NCBI RefSeq assembly: GCF_000472965.1
Contig: NZ_AXAU01000035.1
Coordinates: forward strand, 1-42,220
Source: Bradyrhizobium murdochi
Lineage (GTDB): Bacteria; Pseudomonadota; Alphaproteobacteria; Rhizobiales; Xanthobacteraceae
Direction of reading: 5' to 3'
DNA length: 42,220 nt
Below, in pieces: positions 26,369-35,201 of this stretch (its first letter is position 1; every line of letters begins with the position of its first letter). The notes beneath the pieces were generated by a model. It had not been told where the DNA came from. It saw only the letters and a program-made list of their open reading frames with translations, and did not search any database. Position numbers and translations under genes: made by a program.

Positions 26369-26557
26369 CTAGCGGCGCATCCCGACGATAAACCATTGTC
26401 CCGGCGCCGCCGCATGCACCGAATGTGCCGCGCCGGATTGTTTCGCAAGGGGTCCACGATAGGTCCGCGCCGGGTTGCCCAGCACATGGACGAGGTAGCC
26501 CTCCGGCAGCCCATTCAGGCTGAGCGCTGCGGCTTCGACCGGCTCCTTGCGGTCCAC
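26369..26557 (-). pseudogene. Coding-like fragment, unassigned
   Basis: A minus-strand frame with strongly biased, GC-rich third positions (EAAALSLNGLPEGYLVHVLG, then AAPGQWFIVG) between the convergent operons, partly overlapping the end of the SelA-like gene. The codon bias suggests a piece of a real gene. The PGQW(F/L)-V motif faintly recalls sarcosine oxidase gamma subunits, but this is too weak to name it. Confidence 0.3.
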
Positions 26558-28059
26558 GCCGCATTTCCGAACTGCTTACAAAGAGACGGACTTCGCAGCT
26601 CCGGTGTCGCGGCTCCTAAGCGAGCAAGCCCTGCAATGACGCCCTCGCGGAGCCGGCCTTCAAAGCAATAATAGACTTCTATTTGGTCAGCTTGGTGCTT
26701 TGCAACGAGGCAAAGTTCATTGCCTATGGCAAATCCAGTTATCGAACCGTCAAAGACATTGCCTCGGTAGTGACCCGAAATGGTAGCCCCCTCTTGCATT
26801 AGCTCCATGGCATGCTCTTCCACCCGACCGGCGAAATTCATAACACTACTCCAGAGTCCCGAGAAAAATTCGTTAACGTTTGGACCGTCAGGGGCGTTCT
26901 CAATCTCAGATTGCAGCTCTCTCAGTAGGGTATTGAGTGATCGAGCAACTAGGCGGGCCTGCTCATCATCGAGAATGTTGAAAGGATCAATAAGGACAAC
27001 GTTCTCGCCTGAGCAAAAGTCCGGAAGTTGAATCCGAAAATCGCGGAGCATCCGGGCAATGATTTCGTCCGCGAATATCCGCTCGTCAACCCAATGAACC
27101 CTCAGGCGTGGCGTGAGGACCGACCAAGTTGATGGCTGCATTGAAACACGGAACAGATCGGGAGAAAGGTTTGACGCGATCGTCCTTAAGAGCTGAAGCC
27201 ATTGGTTTTCATCTTTCGTACGTAAAGACGGAGTAAGCCAAGCCTCGAGGGCAACGACCGCGCCTACAATCTCCTCTTTGCCGACTTTCATCGCGCGGCC
27301 AAACGAAAGGTGGGGTGGACCATTCGCCCAGGCCGCCCGCGCCAGTTGTTCTGACCCGATCAACAGGCCGGTTGATTGTGGGCCGCGCAGATATTTTCCC
27401 CCTGAGTAGATAGCTAATGTTGCGCCCCGTGACAACCAGGGGTCAGGCTTGCCGGGGGACAGTCCAGCTGCATCCACCACAATCGGGATATGCCCAACGC
27501 GTTCACGTATCGCCTCCAAGGATATCTCGCTGTCAGCGCTCTCCGCCCTTCCGAGCAAACAGATCATGCAAGCTGATTCAGCCAGCGCGGTGAGGTCTTC
27601 AAGACTATCGAACGGAATAAGTTCGGCCCCGACAGCGCCTATGACTGAGTCGTAGGGGAACCGATGCGCACGCGGAATTAGGACCCGGTTTTTCAAACCG
27701 TCGGATTTGGGCAACCGGGTCATTGCAATCGGTTCGTTGCCGGCAATGCATGCGGCGGTTGCCAGCGCAAGCGCCGCGACGCTGCCGGCCGTAACGACGC
27801 CCCATTCCGCCCCAGTGAGCTGAGCGATGTATCTACCGACCCCTTCGGCGAGTTCATCCATGTCGACGAAAGCTTCGCCGGCAGCTTTCATGGCTTGCTC
27901 CACTATCGGCATCGGATTGCTGCCGCCAAAGCTCGACCTCGTTCCAGCGCAATTGATGATCGGTTGAACGCCCAACGCGTCGTAGATCCAGCCACGGCGG
28001 TGCTTCCCGTTGGACCCAAGTTGATCGCCCAACGAATGAAATTGAGGGCTTGAAGTCAT
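26515..28059 (-). CDS. SelA-like PLP-dependent enzyme with C-terminal extension
   Basis: A 514-residue fold-type I PLP protein of the SelA/D-glucosaminate-6-phosphate ammonia-lyase kind: YDALGVQPIINCAGTRSSFG, then IVVDAAGLSPGKPDP, and the lysine Lys222 in IYSGGKYLRGPQSTG. Relatives act as lyases or transferases on amino acids or amino sugars; it is not selenocysteine synthase by context. After ~395 comes an unusual ~120-residue tail (for example SGHYRGNVFDGSITGFAIGN) I do not recognise. Start 28059 lies 19 bp after the deacylase stop; upstream in-frame starts would overlap that gene. It is the last gene of the minus-strand operon. Confidence 0.72.
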   Translation of the reverse strand: MTSSPQFHSLGDQLGSNGKHRRGWIYDALGVQPIINCAGTRSSFGGSNPMPIVEQAMKAAGEAFVDMDELAEGVGRYIAQLTGAEWGVVTAGSVAALALATAACIAGNEPIAMTRLPKSDGLKNRVLIPRAHRFPYDSVIGAVGAELIPFDSLEDLTALAESACMICLLGRAESADSEISLEAIRERVGHIPIVVDAAGLSPGKPDPWLSRGATLAIYSGGKYLRGPQSTGLLIGSEQLARAAWANGPPHLSFGRAMKVGKEEIVGAVVALEAWLTPSLRTKDENQWLQLLRTIASNLSPDLFRVSMQPSTWSVLTPRLRVHWVDERIFADEIIARMLRDFRIQLPDFCSGENVVLIDPFNILDDEQARLVARSLNTLLRELQSEIENAPDGPNVNEFFSGLWSSVMNFAGRVEEHAMELMQEGATISGHYRGNVFDGSITGFAIGNELCLVAKHQADQIEVYYCFEGRLREGVIAGLARLGAATPELRSPSLCKQFGNAAWTARSRSKPQRSA

Positions 28060-28078
28060 GGCTGCCAGGTCAATTGTG

Positions 28079-29092
28079 CTATTCCGGGGTCCATATTGTC
28101 CCAACATTAAACAGACAATCACCAAGGTTTGCTCGCGCCAGAAAACGCCGGCACAAAATAATGCCACCCACCCCAAAGTGAACTGTGACAGGCTTCCGCC
28201 AAGGCTCTTCGGTAAAGTGAATGCGCCCCGCCTCCTGACCATCGCTGACGGTATCTCCGAGATTTACAAAGGGCTCGAATAGGCCCTTTGCAGGGGAGTA
28301 AACGAAGTCGTTTGGTCGAACGCGATAGAGGAGTTGGGTCGAACAAGAATTGGGCTCCTTCGGAGCAGCGTTCAGGACACCGATATGATGCAAAACGCGC
28401 GCAAGACCATCCTCTGCAGCGCGTAGCAGAGTGCGTGAAGCGGTGCCCCCACCGCCCAGCTCGGTCGAAAGACAAGGGACGCTCCCAAGCCGATCGCAAG
28501 CACCGGTCAAGCTGCGATCGCCGCCTGTGGATGCATCTGTTGCGAACCCAACAGGTAAGCCGAAAATTCGAAGGAGAGCTAGACCTTGGCGGAGATGTGA
28601 AGCGGACTTCGGAGCAATAATCACAGTAGATGGCAGGTATTCCAGCGAACTGCCTCCCGAATGAAAATCACAAACCAGATCGCAGCCCGGCAACAGGACC
28701 GTTTCGATGAAATGGGCGATCATCATCGTCGGGGTCCCATTCGGATCCCCCGGAAAGCTGCGAGTCAGGTTTCCGCCATCCAAAGGAGAGACTCTTTGGC
28801 CAGCTTCAACCGCTGGCGCATTCGCCCCGGGTAGGATTATCAAATGCCCCGTAACATCCTGTGCCTGTAGGGACTGGATCAGCTTTATGAGCATGATCTG
28901 GCCTTCCCACTCATCGCCGTGGCTACCCGCAATCAACAATACCCGAGGGCCCGATCCATTTTTGATGCTGGCAATGGGAACTGGGATCCATCCGTATGCT
29001 GAGGCATTACTTGAGATCGGCACACGGAGATAGCCGGTGGCCTTGCCTTCCTTCTGAAAGTCGAGTTCCGACCAGATTCTTGACGGCTGCAT
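28079..29092 (-). CDS. AstE/AspA-type zinc deacylase (DoeB-like)
   Basis: A 337-residue metallohydrolase of the succinylglutamate desuccinylase/aspartoacylase family. Zinc ligands His58 and Glu61 in GSHGDEWEG and His144 in CDFHSGG are present, as are DGGNLTRSFPG and a probable catalytic Glu211 in STELGGG. Family members remove acyl groups from N-acyl amino acids; DoeB does so in ectoine breakdown. A ribosome binding site (AGGTGGA) precedes ATG 29092. The gene lies between the methyltransferase and the SelA-like gene in one operon. A deleted paralogue exists at 20865-21205. A substrate such as an N-acetylated aminophosphonate would fit the neighbours but is a guess. Confidence 0.82.
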   Translation of the reverse strand: MQPSRIWSELDFQKEGKATGYLRVPISSNASAYGWIPVPIASIKNGSGPRVLLIAGSHGDEWEGQIMLIKLIQSLQAQDVTGHLIILPGANAPAVEAGQRVSPLDGGNLTRSFPGDPNGTPTMMIAHFIETVLLPGCDLVCDFHSGGSSLEYLPSTVIIAPKSASHLRQGLALLRIFGLPVGFATDASTGGDRSLTGACDRLGSVPCLSTELGGGGTASRTLLRAAEDGLARVLHHIGVLNAAPKEPNSCSTQLLYRVRPNDFVYSPAKGLFEPFVNLGDTVSDGQEAGRIHFTEEPWRKPVTVHFGVGGIILCRRFLARANLGDCLFNVGTIWTPE

Positions 29093-29120
29093 GGTGTTTC
29101 CACCTCACCTATAGGACTAA

Positions 29121-29951
29121 TTACTGCACGGTCCGCACTGCAGTTGTCAGTTCGGTGCTGTAGGTCACATTGATACTGCCAGCAGCGTCACAGTGCTCGG
29201 ACAGGATCGACCGTAACTCTTTCATGGTTATGTCATTGCCGTGCGCTGTTATCGCCATTTTGAGTTGGATTGTTGACAAGGCGAACGCCTCAAAGCTCTC
29301 GATAGTAAACGTTCTTGGCCAGTCGTATCTCTGGACCATCACGTTCGAAAATCGATCGTCTGAGGCAAGCTCAGCCTCGAAGTTGGCGGGCGAATGTGCG
29401 CCCCGAGCATCCGCGTAGGTGCCTGTTCGATAGCCGGGAACGAACTTCTCGAGGAATAGCTCGAATGATTGGAAGAAGCCGCTCTCATGCCGGCGCTTAT
29501 TCTGCAATATCGCGAGAAGACCATTATCTACCAGGACGCGGTGCGCTTCTGCGTAGAAAAGTAGCCGGTTGAAGAGTTGTGCGGCACCAGCGGCCGTTAT
29601 TACCCCGATGGTTCGATCGCTGAACGGAAGTGTCTCCGCCGGAGATTGGACGAAGCGAATTGGCCGAAGCGTCTTTGTCGCTTCAATTCCCCGTTCAATC
29701 ATCTTCGGACTTGGCTCTAGACCACGGACTTCAAACGAGCGATCAAGAGCATCGGCCAACATTCGCGTGAAGATACCCGTCCCGCAGCCTACGTCGACTA
29801 CTCGGCGGGAGGAGTGAGGCAAAGACAAAGCCCGCCACGCAATCTCATGAACTACTCTGATGGGATATCCGGGTCGTTCCTTGTCGTAGTGTTCACCAAG
29901 CGTCTGATAATGCTCCCATCCAACGGATTTCGCCGAAATCTGTGTCGACAT
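29121..29951 (-). CDS. Class I SAM-dependent methyltransferase
   Basis: A 276-residue Rossmann-fold methyltransferase: motif I VVDVGCGTGIFTRMLAD, acidic EVRGLEPSPKMIERG, then FVQSPAETLPFSDRTIGVIT. GGAG lies seven bases before ATG 29951; an upstream in-frame ATG (30014) would add 21 residues with no family support. It is about 115 bp after the aminotransferase-acetyltransferase gene and 28 bp before the deacylase gene. It may methylate the pathway product or an intermediate; target atom unknown. Confidence 0.85.
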   Translation of the reverse strand: MSTQISAKSVGWEHYQTLGEHYDKERPGYPIRVVHEIAWRALSLPHSSRRVVDVGCGTGIFTRMLADALDRSFEVRGLEPSPKMIERGIEATKTLRPIRFVQSPAETLPFSDRTIGVITAAGAAQLFNRLLFYAEAHRVLVDNGLLAILQNKRRHESGFFQSFELFLEKFVPGYRTGTYADARGAHSPANFEAELASDDRFSNVMVQRYDWPRTFTIESFEAFALSTIQLKMAITAHGNDITMKELRSILSEHCDAAGSINVTYSTELTTAVRTVQ

Positions 29952-30066
29952 GAGATTTCTCCAAAGCTTCGACTCCACATCGAGACAAAGAGGTGTTGGG
30001 CAGAGTTTAGGCATACCTTTTGAGTTGAGCTAACTTTAGAAGCGAGGCCGGAGTTAGCGTTAAGGC

Positions 30067-31746
30067 CTAAGAGTGATGCGGCCGTTCGATAGCTCTCCTA
30101 AAACGGTAATGGGGTAGAAGGCCGGGCACATGCCGCTCGTCGCCAATCTGTTCGAACCTATGATGTCGATAGAACGAGCCAGCCGTTCTTCGCCCGTTAC
30201 ACCACACCAGGAGCCCACCACGCCTACGGATTTCACGTAGACCATGGTCGAGTACGGCACTGGCAAAACCTAGGCGGCGGAAATCTTTGGCCGTTGCCAT
30301 TCCACGAATTCGCCAGCTGCGCCCTGATGACTGACTTTCTTGATCAGGCTCCATATCTTCGAGAATAAACGTAGCGACGGAAGCCAGGATCGATCCACAG
30401 TAGGCGCCAACGTGAAATAAGACCTTGGCGTAAGGATAGGCCGGGACTGGTTTCGCAGGTGCGGGTGCCAATTCCGAAGTGCGAAGGTCAAGGCCTGCTG
30501 CTTCGGAAATAAAACGAACGTGTAAGTCGGTATCGCTCGTCGGGGACTGATCTATTGCTGCACTACGCAGTGACCGCCTCTCCATTGGTCCAATCCCGGA
30601 CCCGCTGGCTGCATCAAGAAGAGATGCAATTGTCTTCAACCCGCGAACAAGTTCATCGTGATCCGGCGGCACGCCCAGGCCAATCCGAAACTTCCGGTCG
30701 CCCTCTTGACTGTTAATGGCAAATGAATCGCCGGATCCAACAACCACTCCAGCATCAAGGGCCGCCTTGACAAAGGCGTTGAGCTGCCATCCTTTCGGCA
30801 ACTCGATCCAAAGATGATAGTTGAACGCGCTTGGGGATGTCTGAATGTAGGGCAGAATCGACGCAGCAAGGGCCCGGCGTCTCAAGGTTTCTGCTCGTAC
30901 CGATTGCAGTATTGCCGAGCCGATCCCATTTGCGAGCCAACGCGATGCAACCTCCGCCACCAGCGGTGCCACCATCCAATTCGTGGTCCGCACTCCAGGC
31001 CAAAAAGCATCTCGCGAGATGTTCGGATTGGGTCCGACGACATACGCTACCCGAAGTTGCGCAGCGAGAGATTTGCTCAGCCCTAAAATGTACCAGCTGC
31101 GCTCGGGCGCATAGAGAGCAAGTGGGGGAGGAGCCTCTTCCGGCAGGACGCCGTATATGTCGTCTTCAAAGAGCCAAATGCCGTATCGGCGAGCCACCGT
31201 CGCAATGTCCGCGCGCCTTGCCTCAGACATTGTTGCGGACGTTGGGTTATGCAGTGTGGGCATACAATAGAGGGCCCGAGCATTGTCGCCCTGCTCGACG
31301 CAGGCTCTATCAAGACTTGCCGGATCAATGCCCTCAGCATCCATCGACACAGCGCGGAGCTCGATTCCGAACAACGCTGAAAGTGGCTTGATTGCTGGAT
31401 AAGTCAGCTCTTCAGTTAGAAGGACACCGCCGGGTTTGACGAAGCGAGCCATCAACATTGCCAAAATACTCTGTGAGCCGTTTGCGAGTACGACACGCTC
31501 CATGTCCGGCTTCCGCCCAAGCCGTTGACTAAGCCAAGTTGCTCCCGCCTCTCTATCGCTTACCGTTCCCATGAAGCGCGGAAAGCGAATGGCATCGGCA
31601 ATTTTTGCACCTCCAAGGTCGGCGAATGTGTCCGTTAAAGCGCGTTGAACCATAGGGCTGGGAGGTGGAAAATTCCGCCCAAAATCGATCGGCGTAGCTT
31701 TGGGTGGTACGGGGTACGTTTGGGTAATCTTGCTCACATCGTTCAT
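30067..31746 (-). CDS. Fusion: MocR-type aminotransferase + GNAT acetyltransferase
   Basis: A 559-residue two-domain enzyme. Residues ~1-385 form a fold-type I aminotransferase (VLANGSQSILAMLMARFV, PTLHNPTSATMS, EDDIYGVLPEEA, Schiff-base lysine in LGLSKSLAAQLRVAYVV), without the GntR domain of MocR regulators. Residues ~420-559 look like a GNAT acyl-CoA transferase, with the acetyl-CoA loop region around RRLGFASAVLDHGLREIRRR and the family's late YRHHRFEQIG. Such an enzyme could aminate or deaminate a substrate and acylate the amine. ATG 31746 has GGGGAG in front of it; the alternative GTG at 31782 would add 12 residues. The gene follows the CDP-alcohol transferase gene closely. Confidence 0.78.
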   Translation of the reverse strand: MNDVSKITQTYPVPPKATPIDFGRNFPPPSPMVQRALTDTFADLGGAKIADAIRFPRFMGTVSDREAGATWLSQRLGRKPDMERVVLANGSQSILAMLMARFVKPGGVLLTEELTYPAIKPLSALFGIELRAVSMDAEGIDPASLDRACVEQGDNARALYCMPTLHNPTSATMSEARRADIATVARRYGIWLFEDDIYGVLPEEAPPPLALYAPERSWYILGLSKSLAAQLRVAYVVGPNPNISRDAFWPGVRTTNWMVAPLVAEVASRWLANGIGSAILQSVRAETLRRRALAASILPYIQTSPSAFNYHLWIELPKGWQLNAFVKAALDAGVVVGSGDSFAINSQEGDRKFRIGLGVPPDHDELVRGLKTIASLLDAASGSGIGPMERRSLRSAAIDQSPTSDTDLHVRFISEAAGLDLRTSELAPAPAKPVPAYPYAKVLFHVGAYCGSILASVATFILEDMEPDQESQSSGRSWRIRGMATAKDFRRLGFASAVLDHGLREIRRRGGLLVWCNGRRTAGSFYRHHRFEQIGDERHVPGLLPHYRFRRAIERPHHS

Positions 31747-31787
31747 TTCGTTCTCCCCAGCCACAATCTTAGGGTTTGCCACTGAGC

Positions 31788-32414
31788 CTATGGTTGAACG
31801 CCGGATTGGGAGATCATCACCAAAGCAATAGATCCCGCGAGCGCGAAGCCGGTGGCGATCGGCACTGCTGCCCCCCGAATAGCCGGAACCCGGATCGAAG
31901 TCGTCACATGAAGCAGTGCCAATATCATAAAGGCGATCGCCAGGATTGTCGGAAAGACATCGTCAGCGAATTGCGGCCGTGCGAGCAGCAGGATCGCAAG
32001 AAGTGGGGTATCATACGAGACGGGGACGCCCGTGAACCTAGCGTCGGCAGTAAGACCGACGTTCTCGAAGTAGCTGAGCCTGATGGCACCTGCTAAAATG
32101 AGAAGTATACTTGCGACGAGCGACAGGGCAGTGCCTTGATTGATAAGCATGATCACCGTAGCCGGGAAAATCACACCATGAATGAGGTCAGCAAAGCCAT
32201 CAAAGCTTTTTCCGAATTCCGCGACGCCTGGATGGCGAAGGTGGCTCGTTATGCGAGCGACATGCCCATCCCAATGATCCAAAAACCAAGTCCAGAGCAT
32301 TGCTGCGCTGCCAAGCTCGATCCTACCGTTGAGGGCCAGGAACAACCCGACGACGGCAAACAGATAGGCGAGGGCGGTGATGGCATTTGCATAGTCTCGC
32401 AGATACCCGATCAC
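31788..32414 (-). CDS. CDP-alcohol phosphatidyltransferase family enzyme
   Basis: A ~208-residue integral membrane protein with the family signature D-x2-DG-x2-AR-x13-G-x3-D-x3-D: Asp46, Asp49, Gly50, Ala53, Arg54, Gly68, Asp72 and Asp76 (LDHWDGHVAR, GKSFDGFAD). The spacer is longer than the usual 8-9 residues. Several hydrophobic helices follow. Such enzymes transfer a phospho- or phosphono-headgroup from a CMP carrier to a lipid alcohol, or the reverse. The start is probably GTG 32414, overlapping the stop of a decayed nucleotidyltransferase gene (GTGA). In this operon it suggests a phosphonate-bearing lipid. Confidence 0.8.
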   Translation of the reverse strand: MIGYLRDYANAITALAYLFAVVGLFLALNGRIELGSAAMLWTWFLDHWDGHVARITSHLRHPGVAEFGKSFDGFADLIHGVIFPATVIMLINQGTALSLVASILLILAGAIRLSYFENVGLTADARFTGVPVSYDTPLLAILLLARPQFADDVFPTILAIAFMILALLHVTTSIRVPAIRGAAVPIATGFALAGSIALVMISQSGVQP

Positions 32415-33206
32415 CGCCTCGCTCCCGGTGCCGGTGACATGTAAGTTGCGGTGGGAAGTGCGCGACCCACCGTCAGTGCGAATGTCCTTTCCGCCAAGCA
32501 CCTTTGCTGTCGAGTTTGAACCGGCGTGTATTGCTGCAATCCGTCGTCGAAAGCTGGAGCTCTCGGCTGCCAACGAGGGGGCACCAGGACATGCGCTGCG
32601 GGAAGCCCGCTCTTCACAGGCCGGTGCAGTGCCGGCACGAGCTGTTCGCGGAACGCGTCTGCCAAAAAACGCTTTAGGTCGATCGTATTGAAGAAATGCC
32701 TAGCCTGCGCCTCAACAGGGGTCTCGTTCATGACGGACTTGGAAGAACCTTCTTCCAGCTCGACCGCCGAACCGCTCATCGATGCTTTGAACATCGCAAC
32801 CGTCGCCACGCTCCGCTTGGTAGATGAGGTGGGTTCAAGTGTTCTTTTGAGGACTTTGCGCACGGAGAGCACATCGCCTTCGAAAAAGGCGGTATCGCCG
32901 GCAAGCATTGGAATCGCGCTAGCCATAGAAAATAGCCGCTGCCGGTTCAATCGGACATCGGATTGTGGGCATATTCGATGGCGACATTCGCGAAATGGTG
33001 GCCACAGGACTGCTCGAGGGCTTACTTGCGATGACCCACGACGATGGTTGCTTCACGATTCCAAGTGCGGAGAGCTGATGCCGCGCGTAGTGCAGCATCG
33101 CGCTTCCGTTCACCTCCACCAATTGTTTTGGACGAATACCGTATAGGGGGCGCAGCCTTGAGGCGATTCCTGCAGCAAGAATCGCGGCCCGTGTACCATT
33201 GAGCAT
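32411..33206 (-). pseudogene. Decayed NTP transferase, paralogue of 35202-35963
   Basis: The minus strand starts well at 33206 (MLNGTRAAILAAGIASRLRP, PKQLVEVNGSAMLHYA), matching the intact NTP transferase, but needs frameshifts near 33050 and 32560 and lacks a central part. Later blocks still align: LAGDTAFFEGDVLSVRKVLK against LSGDCFLLEGDVFFERDVLR, and MSGSAVELEE against MEGSAVLLSD. It ends overlapping the CDP-alcohol transferase start, so it was a working operon member once. The intact copy upstream presumably covers its function. Confidence 0.75.
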
Positions 33207-33223
33207 CCAACATTTCCTTCTGG

Positions 33224-34432
33224 TTAGGCCGCTGCGTACTTGATCTTCAGGCTGTTCAGTGCGTCAACGACACGTCTCAGCCCCGACTCCAGCAGGTCTG
33301 GTGGAGCGCCGAAGGAGAGACGCAGGCCGTTCACGTCGCCAAAGGTGCTACCGGCAACGGATGCCACATCGGTTTCCTCCAGGAGCACTCGTGCAATATC
33401 GTCGGTTGATCGAATGGGGCTTCGATCGGGCAGAGCGGAGACAAGCCTACTCAAATCAAGATAGAAGAAGAATGAGCCCTTTGCTCCCGGCGTGGCGACG
33501 TCGTGCAGACCAGAGAGAATGAGAAGACCAGCGTTACGAGCCTGTGCCAGGCGCTGATGCATCTCCCGTTCAAAGCTGCCATCGCTGACTTGAAGGTGGT
33601 GCAGGATCGCGTACTGCGCGATCACATTGGCATTCGAGGTCGTATGGCTCTGCAGCTTCTTGGCCGCAGAAACGATCTCCGGCGGTGCCGCGAAATAGCC
33701 CAGTCGCCAACCCGTGATCGCCAGCTCTTTTGAGAAGGCGTTAACCAGGATCGTCCGTGAACGTACGTCCGGATGCGCCATGACGATCGACTCGTGGCGC
33801 GAACCGGTGAATACGAAGGTAGAGTAACATTCGTCGGAAACGATCCAGAGCTGATAGTTGATTGCGAGATCGCCGATAGCTTGAAGAGTCGTTCGGTCAT
33901 AGACTGCGCCGGTAGGATTGTTTGGCGAGTTGATGATAATGGCTTTGGTATGCGGCGTGACGGCGGCGCGGATTGCGCCGATATCGGGAATATATGTCGG
34001 GGGGCCAGCATCAACGAACACGGGCGTTGCGCCGGCGAGAAGAACCTGGGACGGGAATGTCGGCCAGCAGGGGCGAATAATAATAACCTCGTCACCTGGA
34101 TCGAGTACGGCCAAGGCAGCGTCGAGCAGTCCTTGCTTTGCACCCGCAGTGATTACGATGTCATCCATATTCCAACGGATCCCTGTTTCCGCCGACAGCT
34201 TTTCGGCGACAGCCGTGCGAAGCGGCGTTAGGCCGATGGAATCGGTGTATCGGTTCATCCCCGCATTGATGGCGGCAATCGCTCCCTCGCGCACGGATGA
34301 TGGTGGCTCCGTGATGATTTCGCCGGCCGCCAAGTCGATGATCTGATGGCCGGCCGCGGAAGCTTTCTTGGCTGCCTCACGGGCGGCGGCAGTGCCCGAA
34401 CTTGAAACTAAAGAAATTCGTTGCGCCAACAT
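33224..34432 (-). CDS. Class I aminotransferase, aspartate aminotransferase-like
   Basis: A 402-residue fold-type I PLP enzyme: ITAGAKQGLLDAALAVLDPG, INSPNNPTGAVYDRTT, the Schiff-base lysine in NAFSKELAITGWRLGYFAAP, and a C-terminal GLRLSFGAPPD arginine region. It is distinct from the catabolic enzyme at 11371-12570 but of the same class. It is the first gene of the long minus-strand operon and has its own lux-box-like palindrome ~390 bp upstream. Near a PEP mutase and without a decarboxylase, the simplest role is amination of phosphonopyruvate to phosphonoalanine. That is inference; sequence alone allows other oxo acids. Confidence 0.8.
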   Translation of the reverse strand: MLAQRISLVSSSGTAAAREAAKKASAAGHQIIDLAAGEIITEPPSSVREGAIAAINAGMNRYTDSIGLTPLRTAVAEKLSAETGIRWNMDDIVITAGAKQGLLDAALAVLDPGDEVIIIRPCWPTFPSQVLLAGATPVFVDAGPPTYIPDIGAIRAAVTPHTKAIIINSPNNPTGAVYDRTTLQAIGDLAINYQLWIVSDECYSTFVFTGSRHESIVMAHPDVRSRTILVNAFSKELAITGWRLGYFAAPPEIVSAAKKLQSHTTSNANVIAQYAILHHLQVSDGSFEREMHQRLAQARNAGLLILSGLHDVATPGAKGSFFFYLDLSRLVSALPDRSPIRSTDDIARVLLEETDVASVAGSTFGDVNGLRLSFGAPPDLLESGLRRVVDALNSLKIKYAAA

Positions 34433-34660
34433 GTGCGCTCATCCTGAGTTGATTGTCGGGTTTGTGGAGGTGATCCGCGCCGCGTGGCCGTCGGTATGCG
34501 ATCTGCTTCGGCAGATATCGCTCTTCCGCCTGGGAAAGCCCATCCTAGCCGAGGAGGTGAAGAGTTCACCGAGACCGGAGACCCCTTTCTCAACACCGGC
34601 AATGTCTTCTTCCGATTGAATGCGGCCCGTATTCGAGATTGATGCCGCAGGAGAGTCCAC

Positions 34661-34750
34661 CCCTGCTGCTCGCAGTCTGCCGGAGAATTCACCTATCTCG
34701 GCGAGGGGATGCCGATCGCCAACAAATGAGTTCATCTTCGGAAAACGCAT
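34661..34750 (-). pseudogene. Internal fragment of PEP mutase gene
   Basis: After a leader resembling that of the intact mutase gene, the minus strand reads FPKMNSFVGDRHPLAEIGEF then SGRLRA, nearly the same as the active-loop segment of the mutase at 36384-37322 (FPKMNSFVGDRHPLADIDEF). Sequences before and after are missing. It lies between the palindromic box and the aminotransferase start, so the present aminotransferase leader was made by deleting a mutase copy. Confidence 0.75.
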
Positions 34751-34826
34751 GCCGAACTCCTTGCAGGTGCGGTGTGCCAGCCCGACCTTCATCAAGCGAT
34801 AGGTGGCATGCTTCTATCACCTAGAT

Positions 34827-34848
34827 CAATTACCAACGTTGGTAGTTG
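34827..34848. promoter_or_regulatory. lux-box-like palindrome, copy B
   Basis: Arms CAATTACCAAC and GTTGGTAGTTG form a 22 bp dyad with 10 of 11 matched positions, the most symmetric of three copies. The left flank (GGTGGCATGCTTCTATCACC) is shared with copy A. It precedes the aminotransferase operon. Size and symmetry fit LuxR-type regulator sites (lux/tra boxes). Confidence 0.6.
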
Positions 34849-35201
34849 GCCGGGCGCCAACTGCGTGCCGCTATAGAATTGAGGCGGCGGTGCTGCTAGG
34901 CGCCAATAGGGGACGGTTTGGCCGTTGCTGTCACAAATGCACAAGAACGCGCGTTCGCGCAGTCAATTGCGCCTATATGCAGTGTTCATTGCAGTGAAGT
35001 TCGTTGTGCGAGCTGCAGCAACCCGTCGAGGGATCGAATAGACAGCCGAAAGGGCCGCCGCCGCGGCCAGCCCAGGTCCCTTGAAGAGAGAGGAATACGT
35101 GCGGTGAGGAATGAAGAACTCCGGGCGTTCGCTGAGTACCAAAGGTATTTCAGCATTGGAGCCTCAACTACTCTGCAGGTCATACGGCCCGCCGAAGGCA
35201 T
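34849..35201. other. Intergenic stretch downstream of NTP transferase
   Basis: The part next to the palindrome weakly resembles the region beyond copy A (GCGTGCCGCTATAG). The rest shows no gene or clear terminator. Confidence 0.35.

Noticed and set aside
26369..26557. Sarcosine oxidase gamma subunit
   Set aside because: Only a short PGQWFIVG-like motif supports it, with no neighbouring alpha, beta or delta subunit genes.
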